32,786 bases of DNA from Candidatus Tayloriibacteriota bacterium (GCA_903893855.1 CAITNV010000021.1:1-32786), one strand, 5' to 3'; shown: positions 11,461 through 20,246, counted from the first letter of the stretch. Translations and numbers: made by a program. The notes: generated from the letters alone by a model not told the origin.

Positions 11461-12615
11461 ATGTTTGATCTTAAAGTAATACATTCTGTGCTAGAACAAT
11501 TGGAGCAGGAACGTGGTATTCCAAAGGAGAAAATGCTTGAAGCAATTGAACTTGCTCTTGCTACAGCGTACAAGAAAGAATATGGCAAAAAAGGCCAGAT
11601 TGTTCGGGCTACATTTGATATGGATAGTGGTAAAGTAGAATTTTTGCAGGTGAAAATCGTCGTTGATGAATCAAAAGTTATCATGGGCGAAGAAGAAGAT
11701 GAACAAGACATTGAGAACACAGCTCAAGACGAGATTCGTGTTCGATTTAACCCAGAACATCATATCCTCCTTGCTGATGCAAAGAAGATTAAGAAAGGTG
11801 CTCAGGTAGACGATGAAGTTGTCTTTCCTCTCGAGCTTAAGGCCGACTACGGTCGTATCGCAGCTCAGACTGCAAAGCAGGTTATCATTCAGAAGATTCG
11901 CGAAGCTGAGAAAGTCTCAGTTGTGAATGAATTCGGTAAGAAAGAAGGCGAAATCGTCTCTGGTACGGTTCAACGTGCAGAACGAGGTGCACTCTTTATC
12001 GATATGGGGCGAGCTATGGGTATTATCCCCTACGAGGATCAAATCCCTGGAGAATACTATAAGCAAGGTGAGCGAATTCGTGCATATCTATATGCAGTAG
12101 AAGAGACACCTAAGGGTATTATGCTCAAGCTTTCTCGTTCACATCCACAATTCTTAAAGAAATTGTTCGAGATCGAAGCTCCGGAAATCGCTCAAGGCAC
12201 CGTTGAGGTCAAGGCTATTGCTCGTGAAGCAGGCTCTCGATCAAAAATCGCAGTTCATTCTATTGATTCACATATTGACCCTGTTGGTTCACTTGTGGGA
12301 CAGCGAGGTGTTCGAGTATCCACAGTTATGAGCGAGCTTGGAGGCGAAAAAATTGATATCATTGAGTGGGATGGAGATGCAAGCAAATTTATCGAGAAAG
12401 CCCTCTCTCCGGCTAAGACTATTAGCATTATCGTTCACAAAGAAGATAATCGCGCAGAAGTAACGGTAGCTGATGATCAACAGTCTCTTGCTATCGGTAA
12501 AGGGGGACAGAATGTCCGACTTGCCGCGAAGCTTACAGGCTGGAAGATCGATATTCGTTCATCTGGCACACTCAGCAAGCCTGCGGAGGAGACAAAGGAA
12601 GCTGCAACAGAATAA
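11461..12615 (+). CDS. nusA: Transcription termination/antitermination protein NusA
   Basis: 384 aa; S1 domain (GEIVSGTVQRAERGALFIDMGRAMGIIPYEDQIPGE), KH region DPVGSLVGQRGVRVSTVMSELGGEKIDIIEW and AIGKGGQNVRLAAKLTGWKIDI. Confidence 0.96.
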   Translation: MFDLKVIHSVLEQLEQERGIPKEKMLEAIELALATAYKKEYGKKGQIVRATFDMDSGKVEFLQVKIVVDESKVIMGEEEDEQDIENTAQDEIRVRFNPEHHILLADAKKIKKGAQVDDEVVFPLELKADYGRIAAQTAKQVIIQKIREAEKVSVVNEFGKKEGEIVSGTVQRAERGALFIDMGRAMGIIPYEDQIPGEYYKQGERIRAYLYAVEETPKGIMLKLSRSHPQFLKKLFEIEAPEIAQGTVEVKAIAREAGSRSKIAVHSIDSHIDPVGSLVGQRGVRVSTVMSELGGEKIDIIEWDGDASKFIEKALSPAKTISIIVHKEDNRAEVTVADDQQSLAIGKGGQNVRLAAKLTGWKIDIRSSGTLSKPAEETKEAATE

Positions 12616-12627
12616 CTATACACACAT

Positions 12628-13242
12628 ATGAAAAACAGCCTTACCAAAATACTATGTATTCTCACTATCGTACTAGCATGTAGTACGGCTGTTCCTCGTG
12701 CTCAAGCGAAAGAGATAGTAACAACGAACATATCGACAGTGCGTTCAAATAGGACAATATCGAATCCATTATCTTTCGCTTTTCCTGCTTTGAAAGCATC
12801 TATTAACGATCGAATTGAAGCAGACCGAATCAACCTCATTAAGAATCGCGACGCTCGTAATCTTCTCTTACAGACAAGAGCAACGACTTCGGACCTAACT
12901 CGGCTCGACAATAGTGCAAGCACCACAGAGAATATCGCAACACTACAGAAGATTGCGGTTACGATATCGAATCTCGAGAACATTAGAATTCGAACTCTTG
13001 CGCATGCTGATGATGCTAATAAGAGCGCGAAAATAAACTCTGAAATAGATGCGAGTCTCGATCTATCTAATGATGCAATTAGAACAGCATCGACGACATT
13101 GTCCCAGCTTGTAGACGTACTACCGACCACATCTCCGAGCGTATTTGCTTCAACAACTGAGAATATCAATTTTGCCATTTCAATTGCAAAAGAAAGCCTC
13201 GGTTTCGCTCTCGATAGAATAAAACTGTCAGCTGTTAACTAA
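12628..13242 (+). CDS. Predicted secreted helical protein of unknown function
   Basis: 204 aa; signal-peptide-like N-terminus (MKNSLTKILCILTIVLACSTAVPRAQA) followed by predicted helix-rich sequence; collinear with nusA. Confidence 0.7.
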   Translation: MKNSLTKILCILTIVLACSTAVPRAQAKEIVTTNISTVRSNRTISNPLSFAFPALKASINDRIEADRINLIKNRDARNLLLQTRATTSDLTRLDNSASTTENIATLQKIAVTISNLENIRIRTLAHADDANKSAKINSEIDASLDLSNDAIRTASTTLSQLVDVLPTTSPSVFASTTENINFAISIAKESLGFALDRIKLSAVN

Positions 13243-13246
13243 CTAT

Positions 13247-13522
13247 ATGCACAAACCAAATTCCCTTCTCCGACAAAAAAATAATGAAGGGGGCATCGGT
13301 CCAATTATCGGTGCACTTATCATCGTAGTAATTCTTATTGCCGCTGCAATATATTATTGGGGCCAACATCTCAATACACTAGAAGAACAGCAACAAGCAG
13401 CGATGAGACGTGCAGCAGCATTGCATATCGAGCAAACTCATGTCATCATGTCGGCAAGTTCGACCTTAGGTACGAGTACGAACATATACGATATCCAGAA
13501 AGACCTTAATAGTATTAAGTAA
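13247..13522 (+). CDS. Small single-pass membrane protein of unknown function
   Basis: 91 aa; GGIGPIIGALIIVVILIAAAIYYWGQHL TM segment followed by a helix; 4-nt gap after the previous gene. Confidence 0.65.
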   Translation: MHKPNSLLRQKNNEGGIGPIIGALIIVVILIAAAIYYWGQHLNTLEEQQQAAMRRAAALHIEQTHVIMSASSTLGTSTNIYDIQKDLNSIK

Positions 13523-13532
13523 TAATTTACGT

Positions 13533-14645
13533 ATGAAATCAAAAAATACAGCGACAACAACCACAAAAACAACAGAAAAAGGCGACAAAATATACGAAAA
13601 CGCTACCATTACCAAACACCCTAAGGCTAAGGTAGAAGTAACTGCCACACTACCTGCGCATGTCTTCTCTACATACCGCACTGCAGCACTTAAGAACATT
13701 AACGAAGCAATTACTATCGATGGCTTCCGTCAAGGTAATGTCCCTGAAAAGATTCTCGTTACAAAAGTCGGCGAGAAAGCAGTACTCGAGGAAATGGCGG
13801 AGCTTGCTATTAGCGATGTCTACCCTGTTATCATGTTCGATAATAAAATCGATGCTATCGGTCGCCCAGAAGTGAGCATCACCAAGATGGCCCTTGATAA
13901 CCCTCTTGAATTTAAAATTGTAACTGCAGTAGTGCCTGAGATAACACTCGGTGATTATAAAAAGATTGCGAAAGAGACTCCTCTCGAAGAGAAGGTTTCT
14001 AAGAAAGTGAAGAAGGGTGCAAAAGACGCTACAACCGAAGGTGAAAAGGCAGAAAGCGAAAATGAGGACGCGGAAATGTCCGAAGAGAAAGAAATTGACG
14101 AAGCAATCGCTCGCATCAAGAAGTCTCATGAAGCTGATGGAGCGGATCACACTGGTCACGATCACGGCAATTTTGAATCACCTGAATTCCGTGAAAAGGT
14201 CAAAGCCGCTATCATCGAGAACAAACGCCTCGAAACTATCGAAAAACGCCGAATTGCTATGGCGGATAAAATTGTTGCGGAGTCAACCGTAGAACTCCCT
14301 TCTATCCTTGTAGACAATGAGACCAATCGCATCGAAGCGCAGTTCAAGGAAGACATCACTCGAATGGGAGTGACTCTTGATGATTATTTGAAGCATGCCA
14401 AAAAATCCCTCGAAGATTTACGTAAAGAATGGGCTCCACACGCTGAGAAGAAAGCGAAACTCCAGCTCGTCCTCAACAAGATTGCAGATATTGAGAATAT
14501 CCGTGCAGAAGAGAAAGAAATCGAAGCTGAGGTCAATCACCTTCTCGAACACTATAAAGACGCCGATAAAGACCGCGCTTATGCATATGCAGCAGGCGTT
14601 CTAACTAATGAGAAAGTATTCCAGTTTCTAGAGGATCAGAAATAG
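13533..14645 (+). CDS. tig: Trigger factor-like chaperone lacking the PPIase domain
   Basis: 370 aa; ribosome-binding signature DGFRQGNVPEKIL in the N-domain and a C-terminal helical domain (FREKVKAAIIENKRLETIEKRRIAMADKIVAESTVELPSILVDNETNR...). No FKBP-like segment; an acidic/His-rich linker instead. Confidence 0.88.
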   Translation: MKSKNTATTTTKTTEKGDKIYENATITKHPKAKVEVTATLPAHVFSTYRTAALKNINEAITIDGFRQGNVPEKILVTKVGEKAVLEEMAELAISDVYPVIMFDNKIDAIGRPEVSITKMALDNPLEFKIVTAVVPEITLGDYKKIAKETPLEEKVSKKVKKGAKDATTEGEKAESENEDAEMSEEKEIDEAIARIKKSHEADGADHTGHDHGNFESPEFREKVKAAIIENKRLETIEKRRIAMADKIVAESTVELPSILVDNETNRIEAQFKEDITRMGVTLDDYLKHAKKSLEDLRKEWAPHAEKKAKLQLVLNKIADIENIRAEEKEIEAEVNHLLEHYKDADKDRAYAYAAGVLTNEKVFQFLEDQK

Positions 14646-14650
14646 TACAC

Positions 14651-14686
14651 AAAAGCCGCTATTGGCTAACGCCAATAGCGGCTTTT
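14651..14686. terminator. Bidirectional intrinsic terminator between tig and glyA
   Basis: Perfect 16-bp stem AAAAGCCGCTATTGGC-TAAC-GCCAATAGCGGCTTTT with flanking A/T runs, between convergent genes. Confidence 0.92.
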
Positions 14687-14706
14687 GCTTGTCTTTGCTT
14701 GGTATT

Positions 14707-15906
14707 TTAGCTCTGACGAGTGAGGATTTTGTCTATCTTTTGAGCGATAGCGACAAAGTCTTTCTCTTTCTTGCCTCGAGTAGTCTCAGCGGCTGAACCG
14801 ATGCGAATCCCTGATGGATCTGCTGGTGGTCGAGCGTCATATGGAATGGCATTTTTGTTCACAATAATGCCGGCTTTTTCAAGGCGATCGCTCGCTTCTT
14901 TACCCGTGACAGCACCTCTACCTGTCGCAGTCTTTTTGCCTTCCATCCAAGTATCGATAAGCACGAGATGTGAATCTGTACCACCTGATATTACGCGCCA
15001 GCCGAGCTTTGAGAGTTCATTGGCGAGAGCAGTGGCATTCTTCTTGACCTGCGTAGCATATGAGCGAAACGCTGGCGTACTAGCCTCACGAAGAGCAACA
15101 GCCACAGCAGCGATCTGATTCTCATGCGGACCGCCTTGCATCCCAGGGAAAACTGCACGATCAATCTTTTTATCGAGCTCTCGAGCATCGATACGAGCGA
15201 AAATCATTGCTGAACGAGGGCCACGAAGCGTCTTGTGGACCGTCGTAGTAACGATGTCAGCGTATTCAAAAGGTGTAGGATATGCTCGACCAGCGACAAG
15301 CCCTGCGAAGTGCGACATATCAACCATAAGGTAAGCACCGCATGCGTCCGCTATATCTCGGAATTTTTTAAAATCTATCACTCGTGGATATGCTGTAAAA
15401 CCTGCCACAATAATAGCTGGCTTCTCTCGCATAGCAATCTCTTTTAGATTTGCATAATCGAGGAGCTCAGTGGTCTTGTCGACTCCAAAAGGTACTTGTA
15501 GCCAGAACTTACCGCTACCAGACACACGATGTCCGTGAGTGAGATGACCACCGTGATCAAGCGACATTCCCATAATCTTTCCTCCTTGTGGAACCAGTCC
15601 TAAATAGACTGCGATATTTGCAGGTGAACCCGAAAGTGGCTGAACATTAACATGCCACTTCTCTGGAGATAGACTGAAGAGCTTAAGTGCCCGATCCATA
15701 GCTAGAGACTCCACCTTATCAATAATGACATTTCCGCCATAGTAGCGCTTCCCTGGGTACCCTTCTGCATATTTATTAGTGAGTGCTGAACCTAGGGCTT
15801 CAAGAACATCCTTCGAAACATAGTTCTCAGAAGCAATAAGATTAGTAACCTTTTTTTGACGAGCAGTCTCGGCTGCTATTAATTTTTTGATGGCTGTGTC
15901 TTTCAT
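14707..15906 (-). CDS. glyA: Serine hydroxymethyltransferase
   Basis: 399 aa; NLIASENYVSKDVLEALGS, TNKYAEGYPGKRYYGG, VTTTVHKTLRGPRSAMIFAR, FPGMQGGPHENQIAA. Confidence 0.97.
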   Translation of the reverse strand: MKDTAIKKLIAAETARQKKVTNLIASENYVSKDVLEALGSALTNKYAEGYPGKRYYGGNVIIDKVESLAMDRALKLFSLSPEKWHVNVQPLSGSPANIAVYLGLVPQGGKIMGMSLDHGGHLTHGHRVSGSGKFWLQVPFGVDKTTELLDYANLKEIAMREKPAIIVAGFTAYPRVIDFKKFRDIADACGAYLMVDMSHFAGLVAGRAYPTPFEYADIVTTTVHKTLRGPRSAMIFARIDARELDKKIDRAVFPGMQGGPHENQIAAVAVALREASTPAFRSYATQVKKNATALANELSKLGWRVISGGTDSHLVLIDTWMEGKKTATGRGAVTGKEASDRLEKAGIIVNKNAIPYDARPPADPSGIRIGSAAETTRGKKEKDFVAIAQKIDKILTRQS

Positions 15907-15918
15907 TGGAGTTATATA

Positions 15919-16995
15919 TTATTTACTTTTCTTAACCACCTTCTTCTTTGCACTATTATTTTCTTTAAATACCTTCCTGTCCTTTTCGTTAAATCCTCCA
16001 GCTACAGTCATTGGAGCTCTAAGCGGCAAATGTGAATCGTAATCTTCGAGTGTGACCATATCTGGTCTAAAGCTTTGTAAATCTTTTATTTTGTCACTTA
16101 GTACAAGCCGAGCAAATTTCTTTGGTGTTCGAGTTAGCTGCTCTTTTACCTGTGCCATATGATCATCGTATATATGTGCATCTCCGAGAGTGTGGATAAA
16201 CTCGCCTGGTTTATACCCTGTAATCTTTGCAACAATCATCGTGAGTGCCGCATAACTTGCAATATTAAATGGAACTCCAAGAAACACATCGCAGCTTCTC
16301 TGATAAAGAAGACATGAGAGCTTGTCTCCAGAAACATTGAAATGGAAAAGAATGTGGCAAAGCGGGAACGAAAGCGCATCTCCGGGTTTTGCCATTGCAT
16401 AAAGAAATTGAGGATTCCACGCTGAAAGAATCGCGTGTTTTCTCTCGGGGAAATTTTTTAAGGTATCGATAACCCAAGCGAGTTGATCTATCTTCCTACC
16501 ATCAGCCGCAGGCCACGTCCTCCACTGTTCACCGTATATACGAGGTAATTCTCCATGAATCTTAGCAAAAGCATCATCGAGACGTATTTTCTCTACAAAT
16601 TCTTCTTTAGTTAGTGATGGAAGTTGTCCCTTGTCGGCTTTCGATTTATATATTTTATATGGATAATCATCCCAAATCGGCACTCTATTATCGACAAGAT
16701 ATTTGATATTAGTTTGTCCCGACATAAACCAATACAGTTCATGCATAATACTATTCCAAGGAACTTTTTTTGTAGTCAAAAGCGGAAAACCCTTTGAAAG
16801 ATCGAAACGCATTTGTCGACCAAAAACGCTCGTGAGACCATTACCTGTATTGTGATCATGCTTTACAACTCCATTATCGATAATATCCTGAAGCAAATCA
16901 AGGTATTGATACTCTGGGTGGCGAGCTTCTTTAATATTTGCCGAACTCTTCTTGGTAGGCTTCCTAATTATTTTATTTTTGGCTTTTTTTACCAT
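15919..16995 (-). CDS. thyA: Thymidylate synthase
   Basis: 358 aa; GLTSVFGRQMRFDLSKGFPLLTTKKV, LPLCHILFHFNVSGDKLSCLLYQRSCDVFLGVPFNIASYA; Lys-rich N- and C-terminal tails. Confidence 0.96.
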   Translation of the reverse strand: MVKKAKNKIIRKPTKKSSANIKEARHPEYQYLDLLQDIIDNGVVKHDHNTGNGLTSVFGRQMRFDLSKGFPLLTTKKVPWNSIMHELYWFMSGQTNIKYLVDNRVPIWDDYPYKIYKSKADKGQLPSLTKEEFVEKIRLDDAFAKIHGELPRIYGEQWRTWPAADGRKIDQLAWVIDTLKNFPERKHAILSAWNPQFLYAMAKPGDALSFPLCHILFHFNVSGDKLSCLLYQRSCDVFLGVPFNIASYAALTMIVAKITGYKPGEFIHTLGDAHIYDDHMAQVKEQLTRTPKKFARLVLSDKIKDLQSFRPDMVTLEDYDSHLPLRAPMTVAGGFNEKDRKVFKENNSAKKKVVKKSK

Positions 16996-17001
16996 AGAAG
17001 T

Positions 17002-17607
17002 TTATTTATTTTTCTTTGATATAACCTTTTTAGTTTTAATTTTTGCTTTTTCTTTTTTTGTTTCTTCTTCCCTTGGATCTACAAAATGTTGCCAATCTCT
17101 TCCTTGGTATCTACCCGTAGTTTTATAGTCCTTGCTTGGCGGACTTGAAAGCTCAGAGAAAAGAATCTGACCTATGCGCATATTCGGACGAAGAATAATT
17201 GGCATATGATTCAGATTACACAATTCAAAAGTAATATTGAGGAAATGACCCGGATTTATTATACCGGCTGTATTGTGGATTATAAGCCCAATACGAGCGA
17301 GACTACTTTTTCCTGAAAGCTGTATGAGATACTTTTCGGACCCAAAATAATCAACCGATGTACCAAGAATACTAATCCCGGGGTGGAGAACAAAGTAGCC
17401 GTCATCGGGTATAATTATTTCACGTACTTCTGGGTAAATTTTATTTACTGGATCTATAGCCATTGTAGCCTGACTATTGTGCACGATGAACTTATTACCA
17501 AGTAAGATATCGTAGCTCGCTGGCTGCATACGCGATTCATCATATCCCTCAATGACGATATGTCCTTCTTTAATCGCTTTTTTTATATCAACGTCTGAAA
17601 GATACAT
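17002..17607 (-). CDS. dcd: dCTP deaminase
   Basis: 201 aa; MYLSDVDIKKAIKEG, ESRMQPASYDILLG, SGKSSLARIGLIIHNTAGIINPGHFLNITFELCN, Lys-rich C-terminal tail. Confidence 0.9.
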   Translation of the reverse strand: MYLSDVDIKKAIKEGHIVIEGYDESRMQPASYDILLGNKFIVHNSQATMAIDPVNKIYPEVREIIIPDDGYFVLHPGISILGTSVDYFGSEKYLIQLSGKSSLARIGLIIHNTAGIINPGHFLNITFELCNLNHMPIILRPNMRIGQILFSELSSPPSKDYKTTGRYQGRDWQHFVDPREEETKKEKAKIKTKKVISKKNK

Positions 17608-17619
17608 AGCAATTTTCGA

Positions 17620-18300
17620 TTAATCAATAATGAAAGTATTCTCTGTCCCGTAATATTCAGACCAATGTGCATTATAATGTGCGAACATTCTTTCGAGCCG
17701 ATCTTGAGCAAGCTCAACAACATCGAGTTTTTTCATAACATCGAGGAGGTCATGCTTCACGGCATCTAAAGACCCTTCATCTTGAGTCACTTTTTCAAAT
17801 TCTGCGAGATAGCCATAACCTGCATTCTTATCAATACACACCTGCATATCCCCGCTTTGATACTCTTCTCTTTCTCGAGACCATTTCGCTTGATAGGTAG
17901 CACCGGCATCGAGCAATGCTTTATCAAGCTCTGCTAATGTCATAGGAACAACTGACTCAAACTCGATTCTCTTCACTCCGTTTGAGCTTGAACCGTCTCC
18001 GACCGAAGCCTTTACAACAAGGATAACTTTCCCATCTGCGTCGCGTGTTCGTAGTGACATTTTCTGTCCATGACAGAGGACGTGTTCGAGTTCTTCTATT
18101 TTTTCTTTAGGAATAAATTCTTTTACTTTACTCTTTAAATCATCGAGACTATTCGGCAAATTAAAATAGTGGTTAAGCTGCTTACCCTTCCCGATTAATT
18201 TCGTATCAGGGAAATATTTCTTTAAATTATTCTTGAGTGTCTCTGCATTTTCCTTTGATCCAAGAAGGCTTTTTATTTCTATTTCGTAATTTTTTGCCAT
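17620..18300 (-). CDS. CYTH-domain protein (class IV adenylate cyclase / triphosphatase-like)
   Basis: 226 aa; N-terminal ExExK motif (YEIEIKSLL), SLRTRDADGKVILVVKASVGD, RIEFESVV, YLAEFEKV. Confidence 0.75.
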   Translation of the reverse strand: MAKNYEIEIKSLLGSKENAETLKNNLKKYFPDTKLIGKGKQLNHYFNLPNSLDDLKSKVKEFIPKEKIEELEHVLCHGQKMSLRTRDADGKVILVVKASVGDGSSSNGVKRIEFESVVPMTLAELDKALLDAGATYQAKWSREREEYQSGDMQVCIDKNAGYGYLAEFEKVTQDEGSLDAVKHDLLDVMKKLDVVELAQDRLERMFAHYNAHWSEYYGTENTFIID

Positions 18301-18398
18301 ATATTTTATTTAAAGCAGGGTTTTAATTAATTAATACATGAAGTATAATCCTATTATTGGTATTATCATAGATGACAAAAAGCTAATTTTAATTTCCT

Positions 18399-18911
18399 AT
18401 GAAAGTCTTTATTATCGCAGCACTATCAGCAGACGGGTTCATAGCCAAAAATGCCGAACATGCGGCATTGTGGACAAGTATTGATGATAAAAAACACTTT
18501 GTAGAGCTCACTAAACGAGCTGGTGTTGTGGTTATAGGCTCTACAACCTTCAAAACCATGCCAAGACCGCTCGCTGACCGGCTCAATATTGTCTATTCTC
18601 GCAATGCTGAATCGATACGACCAGCCGATAATGTCGAGGTAACACAAAGCACTCCAGAAGAGCTCATAACAAGCCTCGAAGCCCGTGGATACAGCGAAGT
18701 GGCAATATGCGGAGGGTCACAGATATACACAGCCTTTATGAAATCAGGTTTAGTTACTAGCCTATATATAACCATTGAACCAATAGTATTCGGCCAAGGA
18801 ATTCACCTATTCAATGATATTATTGGCGGCGATAGTGGGCAAAAAATAAAACTAATAAAATCGCGCTCGACAGAAGCCGGCACGATATTTATTGAGTACG
18901 CTATAAACTAA
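18399..18911 (+). CDS. Dihydrofolate reductase family protein
   Basis: 170 aa; MKVFIIAALSADGFIAKN, VVVIGSTTFKTMPRPLADRLNIVYSR, VAICGGSQIYTAFMKSGLV, DHFR/RibD-C fold motifs. Confidence 0.85.
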   Translation: MKVFIIAALSADGFIAKNAEHAALWTSIDDKKHFVELTKRAGVVVIGSTTFKTMPRPLADRLNIVYSRNAESIRPADNVEVTQSTPEELITSLEARGYSEVAICGGSQIYTAFMKSGLVTSLYITIEPIVFGQGIHLFNDIIGGDSGQKIKLIKSRSTEAGTIFIEYAIN

Positions 18912-18915
18912 CGTA

Positions 18916-19338
18916 TTATTTAACATCAACCCCCATAGACCGTGCAGAACCTGCAATGATCTTCATTGCTGCTTCTACGTCATTTGCATTCAAATCCTTG
19001 AGCTTCTTCTCAGCAATCTCTCGAATCTGAGCCTTGGTAATAGTACCAACCTTCTTAGTGTTAGGCTTACCTGAACCCTTCTCTTGCTTGATAGCTTTAA
19101 GAATAAGTGATGTAGCTGGAGGAGTCTTAAGCACGAAATCATATGAACGATCTTCGTAGACTGAGATCTCGACAGGAACGATATCGCCCATCATTTCCTT
19201 GGTAGCATCGTTGAACTTTTTAACGAAATCTCCAATGTTAATACCAGCCTGACCAAGAGCAGGACCTACTGGAGGAGCTGGATTAGCCTTACCGCCGGCG
19301 ATCTGGAGCTTTAATTTCTTTGTGATTTTTTTAGCCAT
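18916..19338 (-). CDS. rplK: 50S ribosomal protein L11
   Basis: 140 aa; [35 protein letters not shown]-terminal [13 protein letters not shown]. Confidence 0.98.
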   Translation of the reverse strand: MAKKITKKLKLQIAGGKANPAPPVGPALGQAGINIGDFVKKFNDATKEMMGDIVPVEISVYEDRSYDFVLKTPPATSLILKAIKQEKGSGKPNTKKVGTITKAQIREIAEKKLKDLNANDVEAAMKIIAGSARSMGVDVK

Positions 19339-19365
19339 AATTTTGTAGATTATCTGAAATGTACC

Positions 19366-19911
19366 TTATAATTTCTTAACTTGCAAGAAGTCGAGCTCGA
19401 CAGGTGTCTCACGACCGAACATTGACACAAGTACCTTTATCTTGCCTCGATTGTCGTCGACTTCGCTTACTTTACCTTCAAGATCCTTGAAAGGTCCGTC
19501 GGTAATCTTGATAATATCATCGATTGAGAGGTCAATCGTGTGCTTCACTTCCCCAGCATTCATTCGGCCGAAGAGTTCATCAACTTCCTTCTTATTAAGA
19601 GGAACTGGAAAGACTCCGGAACCAACGAAACCAGTAACTCGAGGAGTATTTCGAACAACATACCATGAATCATCGGTCACAATCATATCAACGAGAATAT
19701 ACCCTGGGTAAATCTTCTCTTCTTCTTCAACGCGCTTGCCGGCCTTGATCTTGATCTTCTTCTCCGTTGGAACAAGCACCGCAAAAATACGATCCTCCAT
19801 ACCGAGAGATTCAATACGCTGCTTTAGATTTCGAGCAACAGCATTCTCATATCCCGCATAGGTGTGGATGGCATACCAATTACGTTCGCCGCCAATTTGT
19901 TGTTTTCCCAT
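19366..19911 (-). CDS. nusG: Transcription termination/antitermination protein NusG
   Basis: 181 aa; WYAIHTYAGYENAVARNLKQRIESLGM, YPGYILVDM, TGFVGSG, KOW region DGPFKDLEGKVSEVD. Confidence 0.97.
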   Translation of the reverse strand: MGKQQIGGERNWYAIHTYAGYENAVARNLKQRIESLGMEDRIFAVLVPTEKKIKIKAGKRVEEEEKIYPGYILVDMIVTDDSWYVVRNTPRVTGFVGSGVFPVPLNKKEVDELFGRMNAGEVKHTIDLSIDDIIKITDGPFKDLEGKVSEVDDNRGKIKVLVSMFGRETPVELDFLQVKKL

Positions 19912-19953
19912 GGTTTTTATTTATTCTGTTAATAATAATGTGCGCGTAGCGAA

Positions 19954-20130
19954 CTAAAAGAGCAATGTGAGCAAACGAGAGAAAACATAATCACAAATGC
20001 CCAAAAATGCCGCTGTTCCCACAGACACAGCCACTACAAGAAGCGTGTAGTTAATAGCCTGTGAGCGTGTTGGCCATGTGACATGTGCCATTTCAGCCCG
20101 TGTTTCCTTGATATATTCTGTAATATTCAT
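19954..20130 (-). CDS. secE: Preprotein translocase subunit SecE
   Basis: 58-aa reverse-strand ORF (below the track cutoff): MNITEYIKETRAEMAHVTWPTRSQAINYTLLVVAVSVGTAAFLGICDYVFSRLLTLLF, with the SecE motif E(M)xHVTWPTRxxA; upstream of nusG. Confidence 0.93.
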   Translation of the reverse strand: MNITEYIKETRAEMAHVTWPTRSQAINYTLLVVAVSVGTAAFLGICDYVFSRLLTLLF

Positions 20131-20177
20131 ATATGTATTGAATCGAAATCTTCGTAAACGAACCTCCGATTCTTATT

Positions 20178-20224
20178 AAAAAACCCCTCTGGGGGCAATA
20201 CCAGAATAGTATCTTATGAGGGGC
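20178..20224 (-). terminator. Intrinsic terminator downstream of the SIMPL-domain gene
   Basis: Minus strand CCCCTC (20218-20223) ... GAGGGG (20184-20189) stem with a nested ATAC/GTAT pairing, followed by TTTTTT. Confidence 0.65.
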
Positions 20225-20246
20225 TTAAAGTCAAATGTGGGTATAA

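Noticed and set aside
12702-13178. 158-aa minus-strand ORF opposite the secreted protein at 12628
   Set aside because: Shadow frame (Ser/Ala/Arg/Val-rich). The plus-strand ORF has a signal peptide and operon context.
13650-14165. 171-aa minus-strand ORF opposite trigger factor
   Set aside because: Antisense to recognisable trigger factor; Phe/Cys/Leu-rich composition without domains.
18342-18349. Overlapping bidirectional -10 (AGTATAAT) between the CYTH and DHFR genes
   Set aside because: Both distances to the ATG would give leaders of about 35-45 nt, and the region is so AT-rich that the match is weak evidence.
20131-20246. tRNA-Trp expected near secE in many bacteria
   Set aside because: No cloverleaf or CCA-like structure could be read; the region is explained by a terminator and upstream sequence.
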